A stretch of DNA of 64,000 bases, from NCBI RefSeq assembly GCF_900005765.1, contig NC_041691.1, positions 682,001 through 746,000 on the forward strand, given 5' to 3'. The first letter of the stretch is position 1, and each line of letters opens with the position of its first letter. Both the position numbers and the translations under genes were made by a program. The notes under the pieces are model-generated. The model made no database searches. It was not told where the DNA came from and saw nothing but the letters and a program-made list of their open reading frames with translations. This stretch comes from Plasmodium relictum. Lineage: Eukaryota > Apicomplexa > Aconoidasida > Haemosporida > Plasmodiidae. Of this stretch, positions 1 through 11,260 are shown in pieces.

Positions 1-3000
1 ATATTATTATTAATGAAATGAGTGCAATCGATTTATCCAGAAATTATATAGATAATAAGGCAAATTTTGACATATATGAATGTGTGAACAAAAGCACAGT
101 AAGAAATCATAATAATCATATAGACATGAATGAAAATAAATTAGAATATGATTTTGATTATAAATATAGTTATATATATAATTATATAAGGGAAAATAAT
201 GAGATAACCGAGGAGAATTTTGATGAAATTTTAGAAATTATGTTTTCTGAAAATAAAATTCTTATTAATTTAACAAATAAGTATGATGGCGAGGATTTTA
301 TATACATCATAGGATCACTATATATATCTCACTACTTTTTAAATATAATTTGTACAGAAATAAGGAAAGAAGTTAAAGAAATATTTAAAAGAATAGAACT
401 TAAAAACTATTTTAAAAGTGTAGTTAATTCAATCAAAGAAGAAATATATATGGGTGCTCAACATAATTTATACATTGAAAAAATTGATTTGTTTGAAGAA
501 TTATCTTATAGCAATTTTTTTAAAACAAAAAAAAAAGAATTATTGAATGAAAAAATAAAATATGTAAAAATGAATTTACCTTTATTACCAAAACTAATGA
601 AAAATATAAATAAAGAAAAGAATAAAAAAGTTTTAAATTTAATGAAATCAGATCAATATAATTGTAATTACTTTATTACCCATTATATAAATAAAAATAA
701 TTCGGAAAATATTAAAAATTTATATATCAAGTTAAAAAAAGATTTTAAGAGTTTTATGAAAAATGTTTTATCATGCTATAATATTGAAAAAATATTATTC
801 TCTCTGAATGATTGTAATGATTTTATTAATTTTTCATTAATCTACTCATGTTTAAATTTCATCTATCATATAAGAAAAAACTATAATTTAATTTTAAAAT
901 TCACACATACCATCACATATTCCTTATGTATCTTCATACATTCTCTACACAATATAAATTTTTTTATTTTACAGCAAAAGGAACAGAAAGATTTATTTAA
1001 TATTAATAAATTAGATGAAAAGCAATCACAAAAAGACAATCATAACTTATATAAGTATATAAAATTTCCTCTTAATTTCAATAAAATTATAAATTTAAAG
1101 AAAGAACAATATGAAAAAATAAGTGACTTAGAGTATTTTGATTTTATGATAAAAATTGTTCAAAAACCTAAGGGTATTCTTAAAGAATTCGATTTTTCAA
1201 ATTTATTAAACTGCTTAAAAATACTATGTAAAAAAATTGTAATATCTAATGAATACGATTCTATATCAAATATGAATGAATTATTTAAAATTGAACAGTT
1301 TAAAAATACTACAATAAAAGAAAATTGTGAAAATATCGAAGAGGATTACATAGAAAAAAATATTGAAAAAGAAATAAATGATGTTTTTTATTCAGAAAAT
1401 TATTTCTTAAACACAGAAAATGCTGATAATAACATAACATATTATTCTTATGAAAAAAATGAAGTAGACAATGAAGAAATAGAACTATCTAACACAGAAA
1501 AAAAAAAGGAAAATTTTAGTAATAGTGATTCAACAAAAAATAATAATGATAGTGTTTCTGATAAATTAAAAGAGGACAAAGAAAAATTAAACGAAAATTT
1601 ATTTAATAAAATTATATATAAGATCATAAAAATTTTTAAAAAAAAAGATACATTTAAAAACAAATCAAAAAATGAAATAGGTAGAATAAAAAAAAATATA
1701 AATCATATTTTAGATATGTTAATTAAATTAAATAATATGTCTTCCTCTCAAGAGGATAATTCTGCATTTTTGTTAAATAAAAAAAATGAAGAAAAGAAAT
1801 TATTAATTTTTACTTTAAACATAATAGACAATTTTGGAAATATTATAAAGTATAAAGATGATAAATTTCTAAATTTTAAAAGGAAAATATTTGAATTATT
1901 GTTGAATAATAAAAAAAATCATGCTTACATAAATAAATATATAAATTTATTAGAATACAATTTCATGGAATTCTTTTTTAGTGCATTAAATGATGTGTGT
2001 TTTTTTCTTAATAATTCAAAAAACGAATTTATTAAAATATATAATGATAGCAACAATTTAAATATATTAAATATTTTAAATGCAATTGATAATATTTTAG
2101 ATATTCCTTTAAATGATGTTAAGAATCAAATAGAAAGAATAATTTTAAAATTAGAACATTTAGTGAATTTAATTAATTCTCTTAAAAAAGATAATTTTGC
2201 TAATTTTGATGAAATCAATATGAATCGCTTAAGTGATCTCATGAAGAGTAATATACTAGAAGAATTAATGATTTATACAATTTACTTTAGATTATACAAA
2301 TTGGAAGAAATAAAAAACATTCGAAAAAATATAAATCATAAAATCATAAAAAAAAAGACTTTAAATTTATTCGCCTATTTATTTTATTTATGTTATGATG
2401 ATACATACGATAATAAGAATTTGGAAAATATGAATTATAGTAACAATGATATTACAAATGACAATACAAAAATTAAAATAATTAAAACATTTGAATCACT
2501 TGTAATTTTTCTAAGAGATTCAATGATTGGTGAATTTTCTGTGCGTTTAAATCTAATTTTTTTCATAGCAGATATATTTAAAAATTCAGAAAATATAAAC
2601 GAAAAAATTATGAGTAATGTATTTTTAAATGTATATAATTATATGCATATATATTTACCTTTAATAAAAAAAAAAATCAAAATTTCTAAGAGTTATTTTG
2701 ATTTACAATTAAAAAAATCTTTACAAAAAATTAACTTTGATTTAATTGACTTAGAAGCATACAAAGCAACTATAATTAAATTTAAAAAAAAAATTATTTA
2801 CTTTACTAAATTATATTTTCAACAAATTAGTATAACAGTAGACAAGTTTATTATGGAGAATAAGCATTCTTTGTTTACATCTGAGATAAAAAGAAATATG
2901 AAGAACAATAATAAAATTAATAGTAGCTCAGAAAATAAAAATACAAGAAGTGTTTCAAGTAAAACTTCATCAAGTAACTTGTTATTGGATGAAAATTTAA

Positions 3001-6000
3001 TGAATTTATCAATAAATGAAAATTCGTCTAATTATGAAGAAGTAAAAGAAAATTCATTAAAAAGTGATTCTTCAATGAATACAAAAGTTTTTGATAATGA
3101 ACTATTTAGTCATGAAAAAGAAAAAGTGAAGAAAATTTCTGAAGAAGAACATTGCATTTATAATGAGATTAATGGACTAAAATATTCCTTTTTAAATTTA
3201 AGAAATAAAATGAAAAGATTAAACCTAAAAGAATTTTTAAATAATCTCGATAATTATTATAGCTTTGAAGACTTATCAAATAATTATGTGTGTGAAATAA
3301 AAAATATTTTAAAAGATCAATGTATTAATGCAACTATTAATCAAAAAAAAAGATGGATATATATACTAAAACATTTTATTACTAAAAAATTAAACATATC
3401 AGTTTTAAATGATTTAAGTAACTTTACATTTTTTTCTAACCTATTTAAAGATTGTATATATTTTGACAATACTGCAAACAGTAATATTTTATTAGAATAC
3501 TTATCATCTGATGAAATTATATGTGAGTTAAAAAATTGCTTATCCTACATGGTAGAAAATAATCCTCATATAGATGAAGAAAAGAAAAGAGCTAAAATAA
3601 ATGAGTTAAAAGAAAATTTATTACATTTTGAATATGATATAAAAAAAAATATCACAAGTAAAAAGTTATATACTTTTAATTTTTTAGATAAAATAAATTA
3701 TATTTTAAAAAATAACGAATATAAAAATTATAAAATACTTTATTTAACTATATATATAAAATCGATTAATATGCATGAAGATATTAGAAATGATGAAATG
3801 CTATACTATCTTTTTAATTCTATTAATTTTGAATATTTTAATTTAAGAAAAGAAATTAATACTTTCTATCACCATTTTGTATTTTATTATTTAATGATAT
3901 CAACGCTGATACTTGAAAAGAAATATAAATTAAATTATTTGGCAGTAGATATGAGTATATTTGAAAATTTTTTATTAAAATGTAATTTTCTAAAGAGTAC
4001 GTTATTACAAAATTTAAGTATATTTTATGAGTATTTATCAGAAGATGATTTTTTCAAAAACGTTTTATTTTGCGTATATAAAATTATATATATTGTATAT
4101 AATTCCAACGAATTCATAATGTTCAAATATTTTAAAAACATAGATAATATTAATTGTTTAAAAGAATTTTTTAAAAATATTTCCAATTTTAAGCTTAAAA
4201 TAAATGTAAAGTTTTTAAATTATATTAATGAAAGTACTAAATACTTAGAAAATAATTTGTATAAAATATTTTCTTTAAACATTGCTCCTTATTTTAAAAA
4301 TAAAATATATTCACATATAAATAAGTTTATTGAGTCGTTCAAGGCTATAAATCAAAACATTTCTGATGAATATAATAAAATACATATGAATTCATATCAA
4401 AATATTGAAGAAAATAATAACGAAGGAGCAATAAATAACTTTTGTATGTATAATATAGAATATGCAAATAATCAAATTTTTATTTTTATAAATAATATTA
4501 TTAATAAAAAATCAATAATATATAAAGAAGAGTATCCAAATTTTCAAGAATCCAAAAATGTTAATGAAATTTATTTAATGAAAGATATTATAAAATTATA
4601 CTTAAGCGTATTTTCTTCTGCTTCTCTAAAAGAAAAAAATAAGAAAAATTTAGAAATTTTTTTTTATTTAAGTAAAAATTTATTTTATTTTATAAAGTGC
4701 ATATTTTTATATTTTTTAGATATATTCAATGGTTTTTCAAATATTTCTTTATACTTTTTAAAAGTGTTGAAAATTTTATATACCAAAGGATTGTGTAGAG
4801 AATCAAAAAATGAAAATGAAGAAATAAAAAATGAAAAAGAAAATGAAATATTTCATAAAATTGATTTCTTAAAAGGTATCGGTTTGGGTGAAGGTAAAGG
4901 AGTAAGAAATATTTCTGATAAAGTTGACAATGAAGATTTAGATAATATTTATAATGAAAATGAGAACAATTTTAGTCAGGATGAAAATGATTTTAATGAA
5001 GAAGCTATAGAATCTACATATAATTTTAAAAATTTTTGTGAAAAAGAATTAAATGATATTAACGAGGCAAACAATAATAATAAAAATAAAATGGAAAATG
5101 AACAAGAAAACTTAAATATGGAAAATAATAATAACAATGGAGAACAAAGCAAAGATAAAGTTAATGAACAAAAAGAAATGAATGAAAAAGATTATGATGA
5201 AGTAAATAAAAGAACAAACGAAGAAAATGAAAATGATTTAGAAGAAAATATTGATGACGTTTTTGAAAAAAATAATAAAAGTCTCAATCAAAGTGAATCT
5301 AATACTTTGGCAAACAATTTAAAGTGCAAAGATACAAATACAGATAATAAAGAAACTGAAGAAGAAGAAAAGGAAGATTTTGATTTAAAAAAAAAGAATC
5401 AAGAAAAAGAAGAAAAATTAGAATATGAACAAAAAAATGAAGAAATCGAATTAGATGAAGAAGATAAAATAACTGAGGAAGATGACAATGATTTCAATAA
5501 AGAAAAAAAAATTGAAAAAGAAAAAGAAGAAGTTAAAATTAATAAAGATAGTGATTTGAATATGGAGAATAATGAACAAAGTAAAGAAAATAACGATTCT
5601 GATTTATTGAATATTGAAGAAAATAATGATAAATCTGCACATCTTGATAATTGCATGAATCAAATGAATGATAAGTACAATGAGGGAAATGAAAATAATT
5701 ATAATGATTTTGATTTTAATTTTGATTCAAACTTTGAAATAGAATCAAGTGATTTTTCTAAAAGTTGTAGTGAAAAATCGTTTTCAAGCAAAGAAGATTT
5801 AGATGAGGATAAAATGGAAGAGAGGAAAAATGATTTAAAAAAAGAAGAAACGAATAAAAGTATAATTGATGAAGCAGATAGTGAAAACAATTTTCAGAAT
5901 GTTATAAGTGATGAGGATCAAGCTATTCTTGATGAAAATATAAACAATTCAGATGATATACTTGAAGAAAATGAAATAAAAGATAATGAAAACAATTTAA

Positions 6001-8474
6001 GAGAAAACAAAATTGATAAAAATATCAAAGGCTTCAAAAATAATCAAAGAGAAAAAAAAGGAGATACGAATAATAAGAAAATGGAAGATGAAAAAAAAGA
6101 TGATGAAACTACTAGTAATAAAGAAGCTACTGAAGAAAAAAATGAACTTGATAAAAGTGATCAAGCTAAGAATGAAATTGAGCAAACCACTGAGATACAA
6201 AATGAAGAAGCATGTGAACTGAAGGATGATATTGAAGGTAAAAATGATAATGAGGAACAAAATGAAGATGATATTGATGAAAACAGTGAAATAGAAAATG
6301 AAAATGGGGAATTATATGAAGAAAAAGATGATATTAGTGAAGTATTAAGTGAGAATAGGAGTGATATCGAAGAAAGTAATGAAATACAAAATGAAAATGA
6401 AAGTAAAGGTGAAACTGAAGAAATAAATAAGATTCAGAAAGAAAGTAAATTATCGAAAATAGATGAAAATGAAAAAATAAAGGAAAATAAAAGATGTAAT
6501 TATGAAGATGAAAATGAAACAATTAAAGAAGATAAAAAAATGGAGGAAAATTCAACTGAAAATGTAACAGAAAAGTATTATGACGCAGAAGAATATGAAA
6601 TGGACCACTTAAAAAAGGGATATAGTGAAGTAGAGAAAAATGAAAACAATAATGTAATATATGAAAATAATGAAGTAACAGAAAATGATAATACCCCATC
6701 ATGTGGAGAAAAAAATATTAACAACATACATCAGAAAAATACAGGAAAAGAAAATAATCAAGAAGAAAATAATGATTCGAATACAAATGATTTTTCTTTG
6801 AAAATTGATAAATGCAACATATATACAGAAAACTTTGTTGATATAACAAATTTCATTGAAAAATTGAATGAAAACCTCCTTAATTTAAATGAAAAGAACT
6901 CATCCGTTAATGAAAAAGAATCGATTGAAAATGATAAATTAAAGAAGAAAGAAAAAGGCTTAAATAAAGATTTTAATATTTCTGAAAAAGATGAAAATTT
7001 GAATGAAAAGGAAAATATAAATGAAAGGAATATAGATAAGGATTTTATTAACAAGAATGATCATTTGAGTCCCAACTTAAATGAAATAAGTGAAAATGAT
7101 TCCATGGATAAAGAACAAGAAAATAGTGAAAAACAAAAAGATGCTTGTAATTCAAGCAAATTGAATAAATATTTAAAAGAATTAAATACTAATAATATAA
7201 TGTATGAGCAAGAAGAAAAAATAAAAGAAAATGAAGAAACAAAAAATTCCGATAATTATGATAATAATGATGAACTAGATAATTTTACATCATCAACAGA
7301 AAATAATTCTTTAGATGATATGAGAACAATAAATTGTAAAAAAAAAAAGAATGAAATAACTTCAGAAGAAAATAACGTAAGAGAAGAATCAAGTGATTCC
7401 TTATTGAAAGAATATGAAAACATAGGAAAAAATCGAAAAGATGAAATAGAAAATGACACAGTTAATAATAGTGACTATTATAAAGTTCATGAAAATATAA
7501 AAGTTTTTGAGAGAGAATATATATTAGAAAATGATTACGAAGAATTTCAGAAAAAAATAAAAAATGAAAAGTTGCATGATGATAATTTTAATGTGGAGTA
7601 TGAAAAATTATATAACCAAATTAATAACGAAACAGAAATGATATCTAGTCAATTATGTGAGCAATTAAAAATTATATTAGAACCAACTGTTAGAAATAAA
7701 TATGAAGGAGATTATAAATCAGGAAAAAAATTAAACATAAAAAAATTAGTAAATTATTTTGCAAGTGATTTTAGAAACAGTAAAATATGGAAAAGAAAAA
7801 CAAAATTGAATAAAAGAGATTATAATATATTAATTGCAATAGATAATACAAAAAGTATGAAAATAAATAATATACAGAAAATGACATTAAATGCTATATT
7901 TTTAGTTGCTAAAGCTTTTGAAAAATTAAATGTAGGAAAAATAGGTATATGCTCGTTTGGGGAGAGTGAAGTGATTAGTTCAAACAATGTTGTTTGTTCA
8001 ATGACAAATAGTTTGAATAAACAAGATTTTTTAAAAATTTTAAATCATTTTCAATTTAATCATGATACTCAAAATTCCTTCGATAATGCAATGCTAAATG
8101 CATTAAAAATTTGTAATTATATTTTTAAAAATTCTCATACGCAAAATAATTCGAAAAATCAAATTAATCATTTAATGCTCATAATTAGTGATGGAAGATT
8201 TAATAAAAATTCAGTTAAGGCAGAAATTTTTAAATGTATTCAAAATAATTTTATTCCTGTTTTGATGATAATTGATACACAGCTAGAGAATAATAAAGCT
8301 CAATCAATATTTAATTTAAAACAGACTTTTTATAAAAATAATAAATTGGAAATTGTACCATATCTTAATGATTTTCCTTTCCCATATTTTGTTGTTGTTA
8401 ATGATATAAATGATATACCATCGTTAACTTGTGACATCATAAGGCAGTGGTTTCAAATGCTTAATAACAAATAA
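1..8474 (+). CDS. MDN1: Midasin (MDN1/Rea1-type AAA ATPase), C-terminal part
   Basis: Partial at the 5' side: the frame is open to base 1, so the ATG at base 18 is internal, not the real start. Midasin is the giant dynein-like AAA ATPase that strips assembly factors such as Ytm1 and Rsa4 from pre-60S ribosomes in the nucleus. The six AAA modules would lie upstream, off the window. Seen here, numbered from base 18: a long helical linker (residues 1-1600); the midasin-type glycine motif GLGEGKG near 1620, followed by a D/E-rich stretch; a very long acidic E/N/K low-complexity tail (about 1640-2500); and a C-terminal VWA/MIDAS domain. In the MIDAS domain AIDNTKSM carries the metal motif as DxTxS (first Asp at 2609), followed by ICSFGE and LMLIISDGRF. 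The MIDAS domain binds the UBL domains of the substrates in other eukaryotes. Domain order and extreme length fit midasin well. The acidic tail looks longer than I expect for yeast. Confidence 0.93.
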   Translation, partial: IIINEMSAIDLSRNYIDNKANFDIYECVNKSTVRNHNNHIDMNENKLEYDFDYKYSYIYNYIRENNEITEENFDEILEIMFSENKILINLTNKYDGEDFIYIIGSLYISHYFLNIICTEIRKEVKEIFKRIELKNYFKSVVNSIKEEIYMGAQHNLYIEKIDLFEELSYSNFFKTKKKELLNEKIKYVKMNLPLLPKLMKNINKEKNKKVLNLMKSDQYNCNYFITHYINKNNSENIKNLYIKLKKDFKSFMKNVLSCYNIEKILFSLNDCNDFINFSLIYSCLNFIYHIRKNYNLILKFTHTITYSLCIFIHSLHNINFFILQQKEQKDLFNINKLDEKQSQKDNHNLYKYIKFPLNFNKIINLKKEQYEKISDLEYFDFMIKIVQKPKGILKEFDFSNLLNCLKILCKKIVISNEYDSISNMNELFKIEQFKNTTIKENCENIEEDYIEKNIEKEINDVFYSENYFLNTENADNNITYYSYEKNEVDNEEIELSNTEKKKENFSNSDSTKNNNDSVSDKLKEDKEKLNENLFNKIIYKIIKIFKKKDTFKNKSKNEIGRIKKNINHILDMLIKLNNMSSSQEDNSAFLLNKKNEEKKLLIFTLNIIDNFGNIIKYKDDKFLNFKRKIFELLLNNKKNHAYINKYINLLEYNFMEFFFSALNDVCFFLNNSKNEFIKIYNDSNNLNILNILNAIDNILDIPLNDVKNQIERIILKLEHLVNLINSLKKDNFANFDEINMNRLSDLMKSNILEELMIYTIYFRLYKLEEIKNIRKNINHKIIKKKTLNLFAYLFYLCYDDTYDNKNLENMNYSNNDITNDNTKIKIIKTFESLVIFLRDSMIGEFSVRLNLIFFIADIFKNSENINEKIMSNVFLNVYNYMHIYLPLIKKKIKISKSYFDLQLKKSLQKINFDLIDLEAYKATIIKFKKKIIYFTKLYFQQISITVDKFIMENKHSLFTSEIKRNMKNNNKINSSSENKNTRSVSSKTSSSNLLLDENLMNLSINENSSNYEEVKENSLKSDSSMNTKVFDNELFSHEKEKVKKISEEEHCIYNEINGLKYSFLNLRNKMKRLNLKEFLNNLDNYYSFEDLSNNYVCEIKNILKDQCINATINQKKRWIYILKHFITKKLNISVLNDLSNFTFFSNLFKDCIYFDNTANSNILLEYLSSDEIICELKNCLSYMVENNPHIDEEKKRAKINELKENLLHFEYDIKKNITSKKLYTFNFLDKINYILKNNEYKNYKILYLTIYIKSINMHEDIRNDEMLYYLFNSINFEYFNLRKEINTFYHHFVFYYLMISTLILEKKYKLNYLAVDMSIFENFLLKCNFLKSTLLQNLSIFYEYLSEDDFFKNVLFCVYKIIYIVYNSNEFIMFKYFKNIDNINCLKEFFKNISNFKLKINVKFLNYINESTKYLENNLYKIFSLNIAPYFKNKIYSHINKFIESFKAINQNISDEYNKIHMNSYQNIEENNNEGAINNFCMYNIEYANNQIFIFINNIINKKSIIYKEEYPNFQESKNVNEIYLMKDIIKLYLSVFSSASLKEKNKKNLEIFFYLSKNLFYFIKCIFLYFLDIFNGFSNISLYFLKVLKILYTKGLCRESKNENEEIKNEKENEIFHKIDFLKGIGLGEGKGVRNISDKVDNEDLDNIYNENENNFSQDENDFNEEAIESTYNFKNFCEKELNDINEANNNNKNKMENEQENLNMENNNNNGEQSKDKVNEQKEMNEKDYDEVNKRTNEENENDLEENIDDVFEKNNKSLNQSESNTLANNLKCKDTNTDNKETEEEEKEDFDLKKKNQEKEEKLEYEQKNEEIELDEEDKITEEDDNDFNKEKKIEKEKEEVKINKDSDLNMENNEQSKENNDSDLLNIEENNDKSAHLDNCMNQMNDKYNEGNENNYNDFDFNFDSNFEIESSDFSKSCSEKSFSSKEDLDEDKMEERKNDLKKEETNKSIIDEADSENNFQNVISDEDQAILDENINNSDDILEENEIKDNENNLRENKIDKNIKGFKNNQREKKGDTNNKKMEDEKKDDETTSNKEATEEKNELDKSDQAKNEIEQTTEIQNEEACELKDDIEGKNDNEEQNEDDIDENSEIENENGELYEEKDDISEVLSENRSDIEESNEIQNENESKGETEEINKIQKESKLSKIDENEKIKENKRCNYEDENETIKEDKKMEENSTENVTEKYYDAEEYEMDHLKKGYSEVEKNENNNVIYENNEVTENDNTPSCGEKNINNIHQKNTGKENNQEENNDSNTNDFSLKIDKCNIYTENFVDITNFIEKLNENLLNLNEKNSSVNEKESIENDKLKKKEKGLNKDFNISEKDENLNEKENINERNIDKDFINKNDHLSPNLNEISENDSMDKEQENSEKQKDACNSSKLNKYLKELNTNNIMYEQEEKIKENEETKNSDNYDNNDELDNFTSSTENNSLDDMRTINCKKKKNEITSEENNVREESSDSLLKEYENIGKNRKDEIENDTVNNSDYYKVHENIKVFEREYILENDYEEFQKKIKNEKLHDDNFNVEYEKLYNQINNETEMISSQLCEQLKIILEPTVRNKYEGDYKSGKKLNIKKLVNYFASDFRNSKIWKRKTKLNKRDYNILIAIDNTKSMKINNIQKMTLNAIFLVAKAFEKLNVGKIGICSFGESEVISSNNVVCSMTNSLNKQDFLKILNHFQFNHDTQNSFDNAMLNALKICNYIFKNSHTQNNSKNQINHLMLIISDGRFNKNSVKAEIFKCIQNNFIPVLMIIDTQLENNKAQSIFNLKQTFYKNNKLEIVPYLNDFPFPYFVVVNDINDIPSLTCDIIRQWFQMLNNK

Positions 8475-8623
8475 ATTCAAACTATATAGATAATCAAAAT
8501 AAAATTTAACTAAGTATCTAATGTAAAAACTAAATAATTCTAAATGTAATAAAAATATATATATATACATAATATAATACACTATAATAAAAAAAAAAAA
8601 AAAATTATACAGTGAATAAATAA

Positions 8624-8668
8624 ATGCTTTTATAAAATGAAATTAGTTACATTTATTATAAAAGCATC
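8624..8668. repeat. Perfect inverted repeat, 12-bp arms
   Basis: ATGCTTTTATAA at 8624-8635 is exactly complementary to TTATAAAAGCAT at 8657-8668, with a 21-base loop. It lies about 150 bases after the midasin stop, so it could be a 3'-UTR or 3'-end structure. Function is inferred only from position. Confidence 0.55.
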
Positions 8669-9604
8669 CTTTTAGGTACACTTAACTTTTTAATAAATTT
8701 CCATTTTTTTAAAAAAAATTGTCATTTTTCCTATTAAGTTATTTGATTTTAAAGAATAAGCAATATATAATATTATTATGAAGAAAAAATATTTTTTTAA
8801 CAAATAATTTGTATATTTTATAACAAATATTTTCTTTGTTCTTATAAATTTGTTTATTTTGTTTTCTTTTAAAAATTTTAAAACATATAAATTAATAAAA
8901 ATATGCTTTTCTACTTTATTTTTTTTTTTTTATATTATAAATTTAAAAATTTTTCGTTCTTTAAATAATTTTTAAATTAATTTAAATGCTATTAATTTTA
9001 AAGTAATGTTTTTTTTTGCCATTTCTTTTTTATTATAGACTTAAATTTTAAATTTTAACTTAGTATATACTATTTGAAAATAAATGTTTCATATTTTAAT
9101 TAAAAATAATAAAAACAATTCATAATTAAACAAAAACTAAATTTCATATTCACATTTTCCTTAAATTCAAAAGTACCTCTAATTTATGATATTTTAATCA
9201 AAAAAAAAAAAAAATATATAATATATATATAAATATATTTATAATAATTGCACATTATGTTCATGGAATTACAACTGAAATTTTTTTTCAATGTAAGTTA
9301 ATAATGTAAAAAAGAATAAAAAAAAGAAAAAAAAATTCTTATTTATATCTCAAATATATTTTATTATAAAACGGAAAATTTCGTTCATAGAGTTGTTCTA
9401 TAAGTTGCAACTCAAATTTTAACTGTTAAAATTTTGCTTAAAATTTTTTAATAATAAAAAATTGGAAATTTTTTGATTCTTTTTTTATTATATATTACAT
9501 TTTATTATTTATCTATATATTTTTATTTTTTTATATATATTGAAAAAGGAAAATTTTCAATATAGATATAAGAAAAATATACATAAAAAATAAAAATAAA
9601 TAAG

Positions 9605-9612
9605 TGCATGCA
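9605..9612. promoter_or_regulatory. TGCATGCA palindrome, candidate ApiAP2 site
   Basis: TGCATGCA is the core reported for Plasmodium AP2-domain factors of the AP2-Sp and AP2-EXP type. It lies 299 bases upstream of the ATG of the secreted-protein gene and is followed within 10-20 bases by a GTGTGTGT run, all inside an unusually G+C-rich patch for this window. An 8-bp match is weak evidence alone. Confidence 0.35.
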
Positions 9613-9911
9613 GAAAGGGTGTGTGTGTTAGGCCCTTTTTAATGTATTCTAGCTCATAACTTTAAAAATTTTTCTTTTATATATTTTTTTAAATGCTTTA
9701 TTTATTTTTTTGCTTTAGTTGGTAAGAGAAAATATATACATATAATAAAACAAACATTAAATGTAAAGAAAAAATTTTCAAGGATAAATTTTGTTAAATA
9801 TAAAATTTGATATTGTATTTGATTTGTTTGAAGCATGAAAAAAAAAAAATCTCAGACAAAGTTTAGGAAAAATTAACCAATGAAATGTTTAAACAATAAA
9901 TAAATTTGAAA

Positions 9912-11260
9912 ATGAAATTATATTTAATAATATTGAATTACATAATTTTTGGTAAAACAAAATTAAGTTTAAAAAAATTATATGAAATATATATTATACA
10001 TAACTTTACGAAGGTTTTATAAAATGTATATATATATTTTATTTTTTACAGATTTTTCAAAATGTGATCAAAGAGAGAAAATATCTCATAATGAAGGTAC
10101 ATAAGAAATTTATAAAATTACTTTAAATAAATATATATATATATATGAATGTGTATTTTAAATTTATAAACATGCCAATATATATAATATTTTACAATTT
10201 ATTTAATCTCATTTTTTAGTTGTAGAAGGAATAGGTGTTTCTGAACAAGCTTTAAAGAAACTACAAGAATTAAAAAAAATAGAATTAGATCTTTTAATTG
10301 ATATTGCTGATAAAGATATTCATCATAATGATATATATTCAAAATATCATTGTATATCAAGTGATTTTATTTCATTTAGCAAAAATTATGAAATGAGTAA
10401 TTATAATAATATATATATTTCTACAAATACACATATATATAAAGATAAAAAAATTGAATAAAGCATATATATTTAAATTTTATGAATACACGCTTTAAAA
10501 AAATAATTCAAACAATTTATGAAAAAAAATAAATTATAAATAATACACCATAATACAATAAATTGCTTGTATAAATATTTAAATTATCTAAAACATTTAT
10601 GTTTATGATAATATATTTTTCTGATAAATCATAAGAAAATAGCTAATATTAAGTAATTATACCTTATTTTATTTTATTATTTTTTTTTTTTTAGATTCTG
10701 AAAATAACAATAATGAACAAAATAGAGAGAGTGAATCCATTTCTAAAGTTCAAAGTGAGAAATCAACAAGTTTTTTTAATAAAGTATCTTCATTTTTGGG
10801 AATTTTTGATTACAACAATAAAAATAAAATTCCTTCAAATAAAATTGATGTGGAAAAGTATAAGAAAAAGGAGAAACGAAATGATAATATATATAAAGAA
10901 GAAAACAATGTAATCATTCAAAAAAAATCTAATTCATATATGCAGTTGAATGGATTTAATTTAGCAGGAGTAGTTCCGCTTTTCGGAAGCAAAGATTCTC
11001 CAAAGGAAAATGTGCAAATTGGAAACTTTGGATCTTTTTTTTTTATTTTTGGAAAAAGTAATACAGATTATCCTTGGGCTTGTGCATGTGATCCTAGACA
11101 ACTAAAAGAATATAAAGAAAAAAAAAGAAATTTTGTTCTATGTAATAACGAAATAGATATGTCTATACAAAACTCTGATTTAATATGCAATTTTAACAAT
11201 TCTTTTAATTTTTATTTATCTTATATTCTTATTTTTCTTATTATACTTATATATATCTAA
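9912..11260 (+). CDS. Small secreted or GPI-anchored-like protein, four exons
   Basis: Spliced model: exons 9912-9951, 10052-10096, 10220-10396 and 10695-11260, 275 codons before the stop. All introns are GT-AG and all junctions are phase 1, which supports the chain. If the third donor were not used, translation would stop at 10459-10461, so the last junction is the least certain. Exon 1 encodes a short hydrophobic start (MKLYLIILNYIIF) that looks like a signal peptide. The last 15-20 residues form a strongly hydrophobic end (YLSYILIFLIILIYI), after a small polar N/S stretch suitable as a GPI attachment site; a tail anchor is the alternative. The mature region has six cysteines, two of them in a WACACD motif. 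I do not recognise a family. A signal peptide plus hydrophobic C-terminus suggests a surface or secretory-organelle protein of the parasite; function is unknown. Confidence 0.7.

Larger units (their letters stand above)
8475..9911. other. Intergenic, midasin 3' side to secreted-protein gene
   Basis: No coding frame is supported here. The sequence is A+T-rich with homopolymer runs. It holds a perfect 12-bp inverted repeat (8624-8668) and a short G+C-richer patch (9603-9660); both are listed separately. A weaker 6-bp stem (GAGTTG/CAACTC) lies near 9391-9414. Confidence 0.6.

Noticed and set aside
6013-7459. Several short frames inside midasin
   Set aside because: They are other-frame and antisense shadows of the E/K/N-rich acidic tail.
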